Shown piece after piece: positions 33,413 through 44,670 of a stretch of DNA of 64,000 nucleotides. Each line of letters opens with the position of its first letter. The first letter of the stretch is position 1. Source of the DNA: Sclerurus mexicanus (taxonomy: Eukaryota; Chordata; Aves; Passeriformes; Furnariidae); assembly GCA_013396755.1 (NCBI GenBank), contig VWZF01002195.1:1552234-1616233 (forward strand), in the 5' to 3' direction. The notes under the pieces are model-generated. The model worked only from the letters and a program-made list of their open reading frames with translations, did no database searches and was not told where the DNA came from. The position numbers and the translations under genes are program-made.

Positions 33413-36400
33413 TCGAGCATTTCCAAGAGTACTAGACACAATTGGGTAATTGTACCTTGCTGCAGGTGTTTTCTTGAAGGTGAGTCCTGTCACTCCATGC
33501 CATTGTTTGATCATATTAACTGTAAAAGAGCTGGGACATTTGGTGTATACATTGGAGTATACATACATATATCAGTATGTAGACATCCTTATGTAGAAAT
33601 GATTCCCACGTAAACTTTCCAGAGTATACAGGATCCTACCAATTGTGCACTGCTACAACTGCCCTAACTTACCTAATATCTGTTACAACTGTTCTAATAA
33701 CCATATTATTTATGCTTCAAACCATCTCAGGTTAAACATACTTAATATAATAGCAAAAAGAGGTCTTCTGTCGACATTGGCAGCAGGTGGCTGAAATCAC
33801 AAAAAAATTATTTCACCTCTGCCAAGACAATGGTCCAGCTCAGCATGTCCAGAAGCACAGTTGAACTTATGAATTTGGAGTTTCTTCACAAAGCCTGAAC
33901 TGCTCTTTAATCTCTCAGCATCAATGAATTGTTTTTACTTTGTTAGGCAAACTTCTTCCCATTTTAATATTTCTTTTTAAAATAATTTTTTAACTTGCAG
34001 TCTATTCTGCAGTTCTGCCTTTAAAATCAGCTGATGCAAGAGGACAACTTGATTTTTCCTGTAATTTTTCACAAAAGATTTAAATTGTTGATGCATTCTT
34101 TTCTAATTGTAGTAATATTGTCTCAATTGGGGTCCATTTTACTCAGAATGTAACTGAGCCCTCTATCTTAAGGGGAGAAAAGTGACTGAGTTTCATTTAA
34201 AAAAACACAAACCAAATTTTTCTACAGAATTGAGTACAGATTTTGTTTAGTTTCAGAGTCTGTTTCTTTAAATACAAAGTTGAAAAATTATCCAAAGAGG
34301 ATTACTAGCTTATATTACAATGACAATTTAATTATCTATTCTAAACACAAACACATCTATCACTAAATGGAGGAAAAAATACATAAAGATACTGTGAGAG
34401 TCCTTGGCTCTAAGAAATAAATAGCAGTTTAACTCCTAACCTCACTAGGGACAATGTAGCATTTGTAAACAATAGCAAAGGGACAGCATGGAAGGAAAAC
34501 AGGCTCTCCTGGTACCGTAAGAATAGCTACAAGTGGACCAGCAATGTATCAGCTTTCTGATAATAAGACAGATATATACGTACCCCTTTCAATAACACTG
34601 CAGGTTTTATTTTTTTTTAACCTAGTTTTTGAAGGACTTGACTTCATGGTTTGTGCTGGGCGAGAGAAATTCTCTTGGGCAAGGATCTGAAATGAGGATT
34701 TCCATTCATATGCAAAAAGAAGTAACTGCATAAAAATTTCATAAAAATAGAAGAGAAAGTGAAAATCTTATTTCCAGTTTCTTTTTAAGCTTCTTGAACC
34801 TTCCAACCAGCTGTAGATCGCAGGTGTTTTGGGTCATGCTTCATTTCATACTAGTGAGCGAGAGAGAAAATGGTTTATTTTCAGCAGTGCTAAGTGGTTG
34901 TGGAGCCTATTACTTCAATGGGCTCTCAGCAACACTGTGAATCAGGCCAATTTGATAGGCTCTATATCATCAGCTTCATGTCTTGTCCTCTTCTCTAAAA
35001 CCCTTTAGTTCAGCACATGGTGCCTAACAAAGGACAGTAAAACACACAGCACACCATCTCCTCAAATAGTCTGTACAATAACACGCTAAAAGAAGGCATT
35101 CAGTATGTTAAGAATATGGATATGCTTCATAGTGTTGCGTAAGTGATTGTTCCCCCACATAGAGCTCATGTAGGCTCTTATAATCTTTATTAAATATCCT
35201 TTCTATGCTCATAGGAATAAAAAAGGCCATTTCATCTCAGTGCAGTTTTGAAAGAGTTGTTAATGTATTGTTTTTAAGTTTGAAACTGATGGCTTCAGAC
35301 TTTTGCTTTTAAATGTGGATCTGGAAAAGAATAGTAAAATCATTTGTCACAATAAAGAAATCCAAAAGGAAAAGTCAAATTTAAATAAAGCTATACAACA
35401 ACTTTGATTTGTTCAGTCTAGATGGTCTAAAGGACTTGTTTCAAATCACCTGTATTTTCCAATACATGGACAGTCTATACTTAACTGATATTAAGTGAAA
35501 ATGCCTCTTTCCTGGAGCTTTAGTCTGCAGTTCTAAAATACCTAATTGAAAGTGATCCAATGTCAGATGTTTGAGCCTTTGTTGTCGGCCAAGGAAATAA
35601 TACATCGTACCACAGGGAATGAGATGAGTCTGGAGACAAAGGTGAAAGTGTTTCAACATCATCATCACTGTAATACGGAATAAAATATTTATTGCCTACT
35701 GCTATGGGTAGCTAATTAGGTCCTTTATTGCACTTAAGTCTCTGCAGATATTCCTTACTAGAAGATATTATTTTAATAATATATTTTTGTATGGTTGTTT
35801 TTTGCTTTGTTTTTTAAACATTTAATTAGCTTTCCAAAATTATTTATGCCTTCAAAAATGCAAATAAAGAGACACAGGCACAGACGTTCGTGTGGCAGAT
35901 GAAGACCAATGATCACACATAGAATATTGCAGCCAGAAAACTTTGTCTGGAAACAAGTAAGAAAGGTTGAAATCAAACTCAACAGAGGTCAACTGGAAAT
36001 GCATTTTATCAACAATTTTTTTATGCTATCTAAATTGCCTTAGAATGCCTTATAATGTAAAATGCAGGAATTTAGATAATTTCTGAGGGTTGTCAGATTT
36101 TCACCTGTCATCTCTTCATGTCTAATTTCCCTCAGCTATAGAATCTTATATTTCACCCTCTAAATTCTTAGAAAGCCAAAAGTCAAATAATCTACCTCCT
36201 TCTTATTAATTATGTTGGTAGGATTTCAATGTCAAGGTTCAAGATCTATCATTATTTTGTCCTATATTTTGTTAGTCTTTTCCTTTCTGAGGTATGGCAC
36301 TATGGATTTGTCTTCTAATCTTTCAGTCCTTAAATATGTTAAAATCCTATGCTTGGACATTTGGATACATATTTAAGCACATTACTTGGTCATCTCTGTA

Positions 36401-38814
36401 AATAGATAATTAAAGACTATACTTGAACATATCACAACCATATTAAAGTAGAAAGTTAAGATTGTCATCTACTGATGTATCTATACAATATTTTAGCTGT
36501 TTTCCTTACACCTTTCCATCTAACAAGTCTCAAAAAAAGTTTAAGTTTGTGAAAGAGTCCAAAAATTAACAACTTAAAGAAAAAAGAAGAATAAAACCAG
36601 CAAGAACAAGGAACAGAAATGCTTTGAGATTTATAACTTTAATGTATTTCTTTCTTACTGCCATGGCTCACTCTTTCTCTTGTGGATAATTTTTAAAATA
36701 AGGATGCCAAATTATTGGGAATGTAGATTTCTTTTGAACTAAAGCAATCAAAATCCATAAAATACGGGAGCTATAACCTAAAAGATGCCAACAATAGTAC
36801 ATCATAAAGCCTTTGAAGAACCATGTGGGTAAACTAGTTTAACATTATTTTGCCCATTCAGAGGATTAACCTGGCATAAAGCACTTTTTTATTCCCGTGC
36901 TTTACTCACCACAGCATCCATTTTTTAAAATTTTTTTTTTCCAGAGGCAAAACTGACTACATGGCATAGCTGCATTTTTCCTGGCCTAGAACAATGCATC
37001 CTTCAGAGAGTAACAGTGTTCAACTGAACTGGAACATACTATTTCTCTTGATGAGTTGGCAAATCTGCTCCTCCAAAGTGCACAGACCTCCATGAAAGAA
37101 ATCCTAAGGGGCAAATAGCCTGAACCTCTGCAGGAATGCTGCTAGCCATAACGTTTTAATTGTTTGGCCTCTCAGACCAGGGTGCTGCTGACTCTGGCCA
37201 GCCAAAATCAGGTCCTGAGGGGTACAGATTTGTTACAGTGGCAGTCAGTGCTGAGAGGCAGGTACATTCAGTTTGAGAAACTGCAGTGAGAGCACTGATG
37301 TGTTGTATGTGTGCATCTAATATCAAATAAGGCTAAGAGAGCCAAGACACTTTCATGAGTCTGCATCTGGAGGCGTAGACTGGTGTACAGACCTGGTTGT
37401 GACTCAGAAGAAAGATGAGACTGACACATTTGTTGGCTAACAGTCAGTCATCATGCTGTTCTTCAACTGGAAAGAGAATTGGGAATCCGTTCTGCATGCA
37501 GGGTTGCTATGATTTTGGCTGTCACATGCAGAAAGGATGCCTCCATTTAGAATGAATGATCTCATCTCTGATGCTCAGTCCAAAGGACTAGGGACATTTG
37601 AGGTGATTTGCGATTGCATTATATTGTTGGCTATTCTGAGCAGTGCTTAGATACATTCCAGCTTGTGTTTTGATGGAAGAGATCACTTTCTCTCTTCTGG
37701 ACATATTGTTCAACTCTCTTTACCATTGCCCAAAGGTTTTTGTTCATAAAAGACAACAGCAGGACATCAACAATTTTTTTTCTTCCTGCATGCGTACTCA
37801 TGAAATGAGAGGTGCTTTGCAGATTCTATCTGCACGTATACAGAGAGCCACTAGAGGCCATCATATGTCTCTCTGTATAAGCACTAATATATTTTAACTA
37901 ATGCATAAAATTAACACAGAGAAACCTGTTGATGTCCACAAAAGTAGAATGAACACTGCCAGGGTATTGGAAATGGAAAAGATAAGAGGAAAGTGCAGGT
38001 TTCAGTGGACATATAAAAATAATAATTAAAATTTAAAAAAAAAGGATATGAAAAAGAGAGATTTATAAAATAATGTTTAAGGAATTAAGGCTGGAAGTAA
38101 TGTATATGGCTTTATTAACCCACAGCTATAAAAAGAGGAAAAGCATTTTCCCTGCATAACAAGAGAGACAGTCCACTGCAGTTGCTTGTGCGCAGGTGGT
38201 TGCTGAAAGAGAGTTTTTCACACATTAACTGCAAAGTCAAGTGTCTGTGTGCAATTTGGTATCCAGGTAACATTACCAGAATCATTTCTCTCCCAGAACT
38301 AAGAATTAAACAGTATGGCTTTGACCTCCAAATGTGTTTGATGGCTCACAGCAGGCTTCTAGTTCTTTGCATCTATTACAACAAATTACCTAACATAATT
38401 TGTCACATCTACTTTTTTTCCAAGGAAAACGTATTAAGGTACAATTAAAATGAAAACTTAAATGTAAGCCAGGAACTTTCTAATGAATGTGTAAATCCTA
38501 CCATATTGTAATCACACTTTGTCTTTCCATTTTATCCCATTAAAGTCAACATGACTGAATTTGACATCAGCAAGAAATTAATCTATCCCTTTGCATTAGT
38601 ACTTCCTCATCCTTGGCTAATTTTTTCAACCTGTAATGCCTTGGAGTCATCTCCTATGGACAGAGCTTCCACTGTGCCAGACATGAACATGATCTGATGA
38701 TTAGACTGTAAGTAATAATGTTATTGCCTGAACTTCCTTCACTGATTGTGTAATTGTAATTCTTTTTCTCTAATAGAACAGGGTCTTGTCAGACTTATGC
38801 TTTGGAATCACCCT
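33413..38814. other. Unannotated AT-rich DNA
   Basis: About 5.4 kb with no recognised gene or repeat except an exon-like segment at 35,542-35,667. Frames at 35,773-35,982, 37,643-37,897 and 38,182-38,448 are short and unrecognised. Confidence 0.5.
35542..35667 (-). other. Exon-like segment, hypothetical (126 bp)
   Basis: On the minus strand, a T-rich acceptor ending TATTACAG precedes a 126-base stretch with a donor-like AG|GTATTT after it. In one phase it is fully open: one base, 41 codons, two bases (a symmetric phase-2 exon). It reads DDDVETLSPLSPDSSHSLWY, then DVLFPWPTTKAQTSDIGSLS. The acidic, Ser/Pro-rich composition is unlike the F/L/K-rich chance frames around it. A second phase is also open over the same bases, which weakens the case. 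I do not recognise the protein. Confidence 0.22.
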
Positions 38815-39380
38815 TTACTCTCATGAAACCCCACATGAAATACTAGCTTTTTCTGAGACCCCAGCATATGAAGGATGTCAGCCTTCTGGAGCAAGTCCAG
38901 AGGAGGACCAGGAAGATGATCAGAGTGCTGGAGCCCCTCTCCTATGAAGATAGTCTGAGAGTCAGGATTGTTCAGTCAGAAGAAGAGACGGTACCAAGAC
39001 CTTAAAGCACATTCCAGAACCTAAAGAGTTACAAGAAAGTTGGAAAGGCACTTATAACAAGGGCATGTAGTGATGGGACATGTGACAATGGCTTTAAACT
39101 GAAAGAGGGAAGTTTAGATTTGATATTAGAAAGAAGTGTTCCCTATGAGGTTGGTTAGGCACTTGCACAGGTTGCCCAGAGAAGTTGTGGATGCTCTGTC
39201 CCTGGAAGTGTTCAAGGCCAGGCTGGATGGGGCTTTGGGCAAACTGTTCTAGTGGAATGTTCCTGCCAATAGCAGGAGGGACAGAACTAGATGACCTTTA
39301 AAAGTCCCTTCTAACCCAAACCATTCTAATTCTATGATCTTAAAGGTCTCTTGCAACCAAAACCATTCCATGATTTTGTG
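38815..39380 (+). mobile_element. CR1 LINE 3' end with duplicated tail
   Basis: Starts in the end of ORF2 (ATGAAACCCCACATGAAATA, then a LLEQVQRRTRKMIRVLEPLSYE-like stretch with frame shifts at 38,880-38,950), and continues through the 3' UTR (GGTTGCCCAGAGAAGTTGTG at 39,172, GAAGTGTTCAAGGCCAGGCT at 39,207). The terminal GATGACCTTTAAAAGTCCC/TTCTAACCCAAACCATTC block at about 39,290-39,335 is followed by a second version (GATCTTAAAGGTCTCTTGCA, ACCAAAACCATTCCATGATT) at 39,336-39,380, so the tail is present twice. Confidence 0.87.
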
Positions 39381-40451
39381 AAGCATCTTTGACATTCTAT
39401 TTTCTTAGGTTTTTGGTTTTTTTTATCTAAGTCATTTTATACAAATGAAGAGGAATTCTCCCACAAGAAGAAAAAGATTAGAGAACCCCAGCTGGGGTTT
39501 CTCAGCAGCAGTGTCTGGGTTGCAGCACTCAGTCTTTCAGAGTAGCTCATGACAATGACTGTACTTATCTTTCATAGTCAAGTATAAGATGTATCTAAGA
39601 AATTGTCTTTTTTTAGAAATAAAAACAGTGGTCCTCCATTTTCAGAACAAAGGGGAAAAATAAGTTGGTTTATTTTTTTTTTTTTACTTTATAGGACCTA
39701 TTTTGGACAAAATATTTTCCCATTTAAAAAAGGCTTCTTGTCAAGCATAAAATGGGTATTTATATGTGCTGGCTGATACATAGAAGATTGTAATTAATGG
39801 TCAAAGTTGTTAAATTCAAGTAATACTCTATATTGAGAAGCAGAGAGCATAAATTTGCACAGCTGTGTTAATGCAACGGCACCTTCTCCCATTCAGTATC
39901 AGTTCGTGTCTATGTCTGTCCATGAGCATATCAGTGCATCTGCAGCTCACTGTGTGATTACTGTGATGTTTCATTAAATATGATGACTGAGATCTGTTTA
40001 ACTATTTAGTTAGTCTAGCTATTTACTCCTGCTAGTACTTGTATTGACTTAGCTAAATTTATTGCTTTGCTTTTTTTTAAAAAAAAGGAAAAAAATCCAG
40101 GTATAAATGTAAGTGTAATAATGTAGGTACAATTCTGGTTCTTTAACTTATCAGAAGGTTCACCCAGCTCCCTTACTAACCAGCTCTATAAATTGAATCT
40201 CCCTCAGAAATCCAGATTATGGAGTCTTGATTAATATCAGAGAGATGTTTCATTTCTCAGTGTTGGAAGAGATCCTGTTCATTTTTTGTTCCTATTTTGC
40301 ACAATGGCAAGGTTGTCATGTAGCAGCATTAAGATGTTTTTTTCTGAATTCCTTCTAAAGTAAATTTTAATTTGTCTCAGACTCTGGAGGCACATAGAAA
40401 GTCTCTAGTAGAACAGAGTCCTTCTCAGTATCAGTAATTTGGTCTGAGACT
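39381..40451. other. Unannotated AT-rich DNA
   Basis: No gene or recognised repeat. T-rich tracts at 39,669-39,685 and an A/T junction at 40,071-40,087. Confidence 0.55.
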
Positions 40452-40785
40452 GGCATCTTTCATGACCAGGTTGCTCAAAACCCCACCCAACCTCACCTTG
40501 CGCCCTTCCCTGGATGGGGCATTGGGGCATCCACAACTTCTCTAGACATTCTGTGCCAGTACCTCACACCTTCATAATGAAGAATTTCTTTCTTCAATCT
40601 AAGTTTACCCTCTTTTCTGGTTAAAGCTTCTCCCCCTTATCCTATCACTACATGATCTTGTTAAAAGTCCCTCTCTAGCTTTCTTGGACTGGAAAGTACC
40701 CAAAAGTGGCCTACAAAATCCTAGAAGGTCTCACTTAGCTCTGGGAAGACTAGAAGAACTAGGGCCTTTTCTGCTCCAGGTCTTT
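40452..40785 (-). mobile_element. CR1 LINE 3' fragment
   Basis: The plus strand gives the complement of the CR1 3' UTR: GACCAGGTTGCTCAAAACCC at 40,465, GGGGCATCCACAACTTCTCT at 40,524, CTTATCCTATCACTACATGA at 40,637 and CCTTTTCTGCTCCAGG at 40,765. The outer octamer tail is absent, so the copy has lost its 3' extremity. It resembles the 52,563 element over the same region. Confidence 0.85.
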
Positions 40786-42687
40786 ATGGCATGCTGAGCC
40801 CATATTCCTATCACTGAGTACACTAGCTATGCCCATATTAATTGCAGTTACGGCTCTGAAGAAGCTTGCAGTTAACACTTAAATCTTTGAGACACACACC
40901 TGCTCTGCTTGTTCCTTGCAGTGTGTACAGGGTCCAGTCTTGTTCTTAGTTTTATTTTCCTGCACTCCCTTCCTGTTGTGAAAATATTATCTTCCCAGAA
41001 GTAGGGGCTGGGAAAACCCAACCTTACAGTCAGCCCTTGCCACTCACAAAAGGAGCATCTTGTTTACAAATTGCCTTTGGATACACTGATGACTGCCTGG
41101 AAAGCAACTTTTACTTGCTCCTGCTTCCTGCTGGATGTTATCACAGCTCCAGTTTGCTTGATTTGTTGCTTTCTATTCTATTTCAATTAAAAAAAGTGAA
41201 GGGGGGAAAAAAGGCAGACAAAAAAAAAAAGCCCAGTAGATTCCAGAATTTAGCATTTAAATTTTCTGAGTGGTTTTAATTTCCTCTTAGTTACTGGAGT
41301 AGCAGACTGGAGAGGGTGGTAAGGTCTGCAAGGGGAAGTGACCAGCAGCCAGCAGCTCTCAGGACCAGTAACCTCTTTAGTTACACATCTAAAACAAGGA
41401 AAAGATATGTGAAGTTCTTACTCAGCTTGTTTCAAGGACCTCAGAGCACCAATGTGATGAAAAATGTGCTCTTAATCTTTAGTGTCATGTTCGGTCCCTC
41501 CATTTACTGTCAGGTTTAAACAAAGAAAATTATATCCTTCTGCACCATTGCAGCACCAGAATTAAACTAATAAAAATCCAAGTAAATATCTGTCCTACTC
41601 TTCCATAAAGTGAAAATGTATTAGGAATCTATTTTGGTAGGCTTCTCTAATCCATTTTTCTTTTGTTTTGCTTGAAGATTAATATTTACTCATCTGTTCA
41701 TTGTATTTTTCATTCCTCGCTGCTTCAGATGCAGTGCAGTAGTGTTGTTGCTTTCAAACAAGAAAGTTGTTGCTTTCTTCCTTGCTTTTCATTTGAAGCT
41801 CTGTATTTAGCTTGCCTTTCCCCCTCCCCCCAATTCTTTCATTTAATCTGTTTTGATTAAAAGACCTTTATCTTGCACACCCTTGTGTGCTCATTCTGTC
41901 ACTTTCTCTGTGTTGGTTCATGGTACCAGGTTCAGTTATTCCTCCTTTTTGTTCTATATCCTTTTATATATAATTTTAATTAGGTTGACTCAAGGTTCAT
42001 AACTTACCCCAGAAGTTAAGGATCATAGGTGAAAGTCATATTCATTTGATCTGGCCCAGGCAGTAGAGATCTCACCTCTCCAGGATTCAGAAGCATCAAT
42101 TGTATTTGTTGGCTTTGTACATTGCCTAAACATTCTTGCAGAGTAAGCAGCCCTGCCATGCATCGATGATGAGAGAAGCCAGTGAGGAGCATTAGACATT
42201 TCAGCAGGGTCTGAATAGGCTGAAAGCTCAGATCATAGCTAATGGGTGTGTTTGGTGAAGGGGTCTGAAAGTAACTTGCCAAAAGTTTTACTTTCTTTTA
42301 TACATTACCCCAGTGGTTTGAGAAATTGCTTAGAAATTGAAACGCAGAATTTTAAGCCTATCTCAGTCTGAAGACTTGCAGCTCATTTTTCTTGCCTCCC
42401 ATGAATATCCATTCTATACTTCAGGAGGAGATTTTTTTCCCCGAAATTTCCAACCCCTGTTAGCTGTTTCTCTTTACACAGAGACATGCTCTGATTTTAA
42501 TTTTTTTTTGGGGGGGGANCATTTAAAGGAGTCACCAAATTTCCAATTTTTCTAGACCTGCTAGCCCATCAACCTGACTGTGCACCTGGTTTTTGAAAGT
42601 CTTCTTTAGTTGTTTTTGTTTCATTTTTATGAGGATTGTGTTGCTGCTCCACATTCTGAAATGGTTCAATAATTAGGCATGTTCATA
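40786..42687. other. Unannotated DNA with a sequence gap
   Basis: No gene or recognised repeat. Frames at 41,037-41,279, 41,316-41,519 and 41,663-41,860 (plus) and 42,016-42,282 (minus) are unrecognised. A single N lies at 42,519. Confidence 0.5.
42519..42519. other. Single N next to T/G homopolymer
   Basis: The undetermined base directly follows a run of nine T and about eight G (42,502-42,517). A homopolymer of this kind commonly breaks assembly or base calling. Unlike the N at 16,941, the two sides are not repeats of each other. Confidence 0.85.
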
Positions 42688-42692
42688 CAAGT

Positions 42693-43452
42693 TGAGCTGG
42701 TTTAAAGAAAAACCAGTGGGAGAAATGAAGCCAGCTCAAGCGAGATTACAAGACAGAGTTCCAATTTAGTAAAAAGATTACAATAAATACAATGGTACAG
42801 AGAAAAACTGGTTTTAACCCACAAGAAACAGGTGTATAACTCAGCCCCCTGGGGCACAAATGGAATGGTGTTCATTAGCCCCTGTACTGAATGCCACCTG
42901 ATCCCCCTGAGTGCAAAGTAAAAGGAAAGGAAAATGTATTGGTGAAGATGATGGTCACAGTCTTGTTGAGAGTGGCAGTCCTGCTGAGGTTCTGGTCCTC
43001 CTCTGGAACCAATGAAATTGAAGTCCCAAAATCCAAAGATTATATATGCTCAGGTTCAGGTGGAATGCCCAGTACCTCCCCCAGGGTGGGGAGTTGCACA
43101 ATGGGTGATTTAACGCTATGAGTCATGGTATATTTTTGGAATCTTTGATGGTCTTGGTCATTGCAACTGCCTATTGTGCCAGTCTCTCGTGGCCCATTAG
43201 CAGAGATGACCGCTCAGGCTGGGTGTGAAGGTGTTAATTCCTCCCTGGAGGGGAGCTGAATTACTGGTGTGAAGACAGAAACACTCCCCCATCTCACAGG
43301 GTTCTTTAACATGCAGCTTGTAGCCTGAGGTGTTGGGTGTGCCATGGGCAGCTGCTGCAAATGTTTCATTATTAACACAGCGGTTATAGAATACACAATT
43401 TTGGTAAAAATCACATAATGATAAACTGATCCCAGTCCCAATAACTAGGACA
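42693..43452 (-). mobile_element. Solo ERV LTR with 5-bp target-site duplication
   Basis: A 760-base element that starts with TG and ends with CA on either strand and is flanked by CAAGT at 42,688-42,692 and at 43,453-43,457. Internal blocks such as AACAGGTGTATAACTCAGCC, GTACCTCCCCCAGGGTGGGG and TTTCATTATTAACACAGCGG are those I associate with songbird ERVL-type LTRs. On the minus strand the right part carries a T-rich TTTATTGTAATCTTTTTACT region like an R/U5 junction, which suggests the minus orientation. There is no internal retroviral sequence, so it is a solo LTR left by recombination. The frames inside (42,891-43,121; 43,214-43,441) are not genes. Confidence 0.82.
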
Positions 43453-43457
43453 CAAGT

Positions 43458-43917
43458 TTACTAAAAAATACTGGAACTGTATAGCAATGGTAGTAGTAAA
43501 GCTCTTTCCTTTCTCCTGCTGCTTGCAGTTGTCAGTGCAGGATGATTTAAACCTGCAAAAATTCTTCAGAGACTTTGTGTCTGAGATGAAACTGTTTCAT
43601 CCATTCCACATACTCCATCCAATAAAAATGATCATCTTATACACAGCATAAGAATTTATTTTAGCTACGTCACAATTGACCCTATGTTTCTTTTCGTCTC
43701 TAGACCTAGCCAGACGAATCTCTTAATATAAGAAGCCTATCATGGCAGATGAAGCATGACCATTGAATTTGGTGAAGGAAAGAGTTTTGAGTAATTTTGA
43801 ATACAGCTCCTGTAAGTTAGCAAGAAAGCATTGCCTATTTTTTTTTTCCTAAGGGCTGATTTCTTTTGGTTTGTTTTTGTTAAAATAATACAAGGATAAC
43901 TGCAAGTGGTAGCATTG
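43458..43917. other. Unannotated spacer between LTR and CR1
   Basis: About 460 bases with no recognised feature. Confidence 0.55.
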
Positions 43918-44200
43918 TGAGTATTGGTCTATTCTCCCAAGTAACAAGTGATAGGACAAGAGGAAATGGGCTCAAGTATCGCCAGGAGAGGTTTAGATTG
44001 GATATTAGGAAAAAATTAATCCCTGAAGAGGTTGTCAAGAACTGGAACAGGCTGCTCAGGGAAGCTTGAGTCACCATCCCTGGAGAGATTTAAAAGACGT
44101 GTGTAGATGTACCACATGCTTTAATGGTGGAATTGGCAGTACTGGGATAATAGCTGGATGATCTTAAAGGCCTTTTCCAACATAAATGATCCTATAATTC
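43918..44200 (+). mobile_element. CR1 LINE 3' end
   Basis: Plus-strand landmarks of a CR1 subfamily 3' end: CTCCCAAGTAACAAGTGATA at 43,935, AGGTTTAGATTGGATATTAG at 43,989, GAACTGGAACAGGCTGCTCA at 44,038, CCTGGAGAGATTTAAAAGAC near 44,078, and the terminal GATCTTAAAGGCCTTTTCCA/ACATAAATGATCCTATAATTC at 44,159-44,200. The last two blocks differ from those of the 15,122 element, marking a different subfamily. Confidence 0.87.
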
Positions 44201-44425
44201 TTTTTTTTCAGACAGAACTATAATTTTATTATGGACATTTTCCACAGAAGAAATATGTAAAGAAACCTTTTCTAGGAAAACCTGGTGTTCTTTCTATGTA
44301 CTTTGCACCTCGTTGTGCAGAAGTCTTTCTATCTGTATGAAACTTCTGGCAGTGTTGTAGGGACTTTGAGGTCAGGGATGTTCACTTTAATGGTACTTCT
44401 CTTCCTGTTTGTTTGTTTTATTGTG

Positions 44426-44456
44426 GTTTTGTTTTGTTTTGTTTTGTATTGTTTTT
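44426..44456 (+). repeat. (TTTTG)n simple repeat
   Basis: Four consecutive TTTTG units with flanking imperfect ones. It is a simple pentanucleotide repeat. Confidence 0.85.
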
Positions 44457-44613
44457 TAATGCAGTCATTATCCAGGTGTGTAAGGTAAACTTTAGTCAGA
44501 AGGGTCAAATTTACTTGGTCAAATAAGGGTCAAGTAAGTTCCAGTGGAGTGAAGGACTATATCTGCACATAAAAAATCAGTTCCTTACCCAAAGAATCAT
44601 ACCCACCATAATG

Positions 44614-44670
44614 CATAGAATAATAGAAATGCTCTTCGGAAGGGATTTCTGGAGGTCATTTGATCTCTGC
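44614..44670 (-). mobile_element. Possible short CR1 3' tip
   Basis: The plus strand reads GCATAGAATAATAGAAATGC, then TCGGAAGGGATTTCTGGAGG and TCATTTGATC, which resembles the complement of a CR1 tail (octamers, then a CCTTCC block). It is only about 55 bases long and diverged. Confidence 0.4.
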
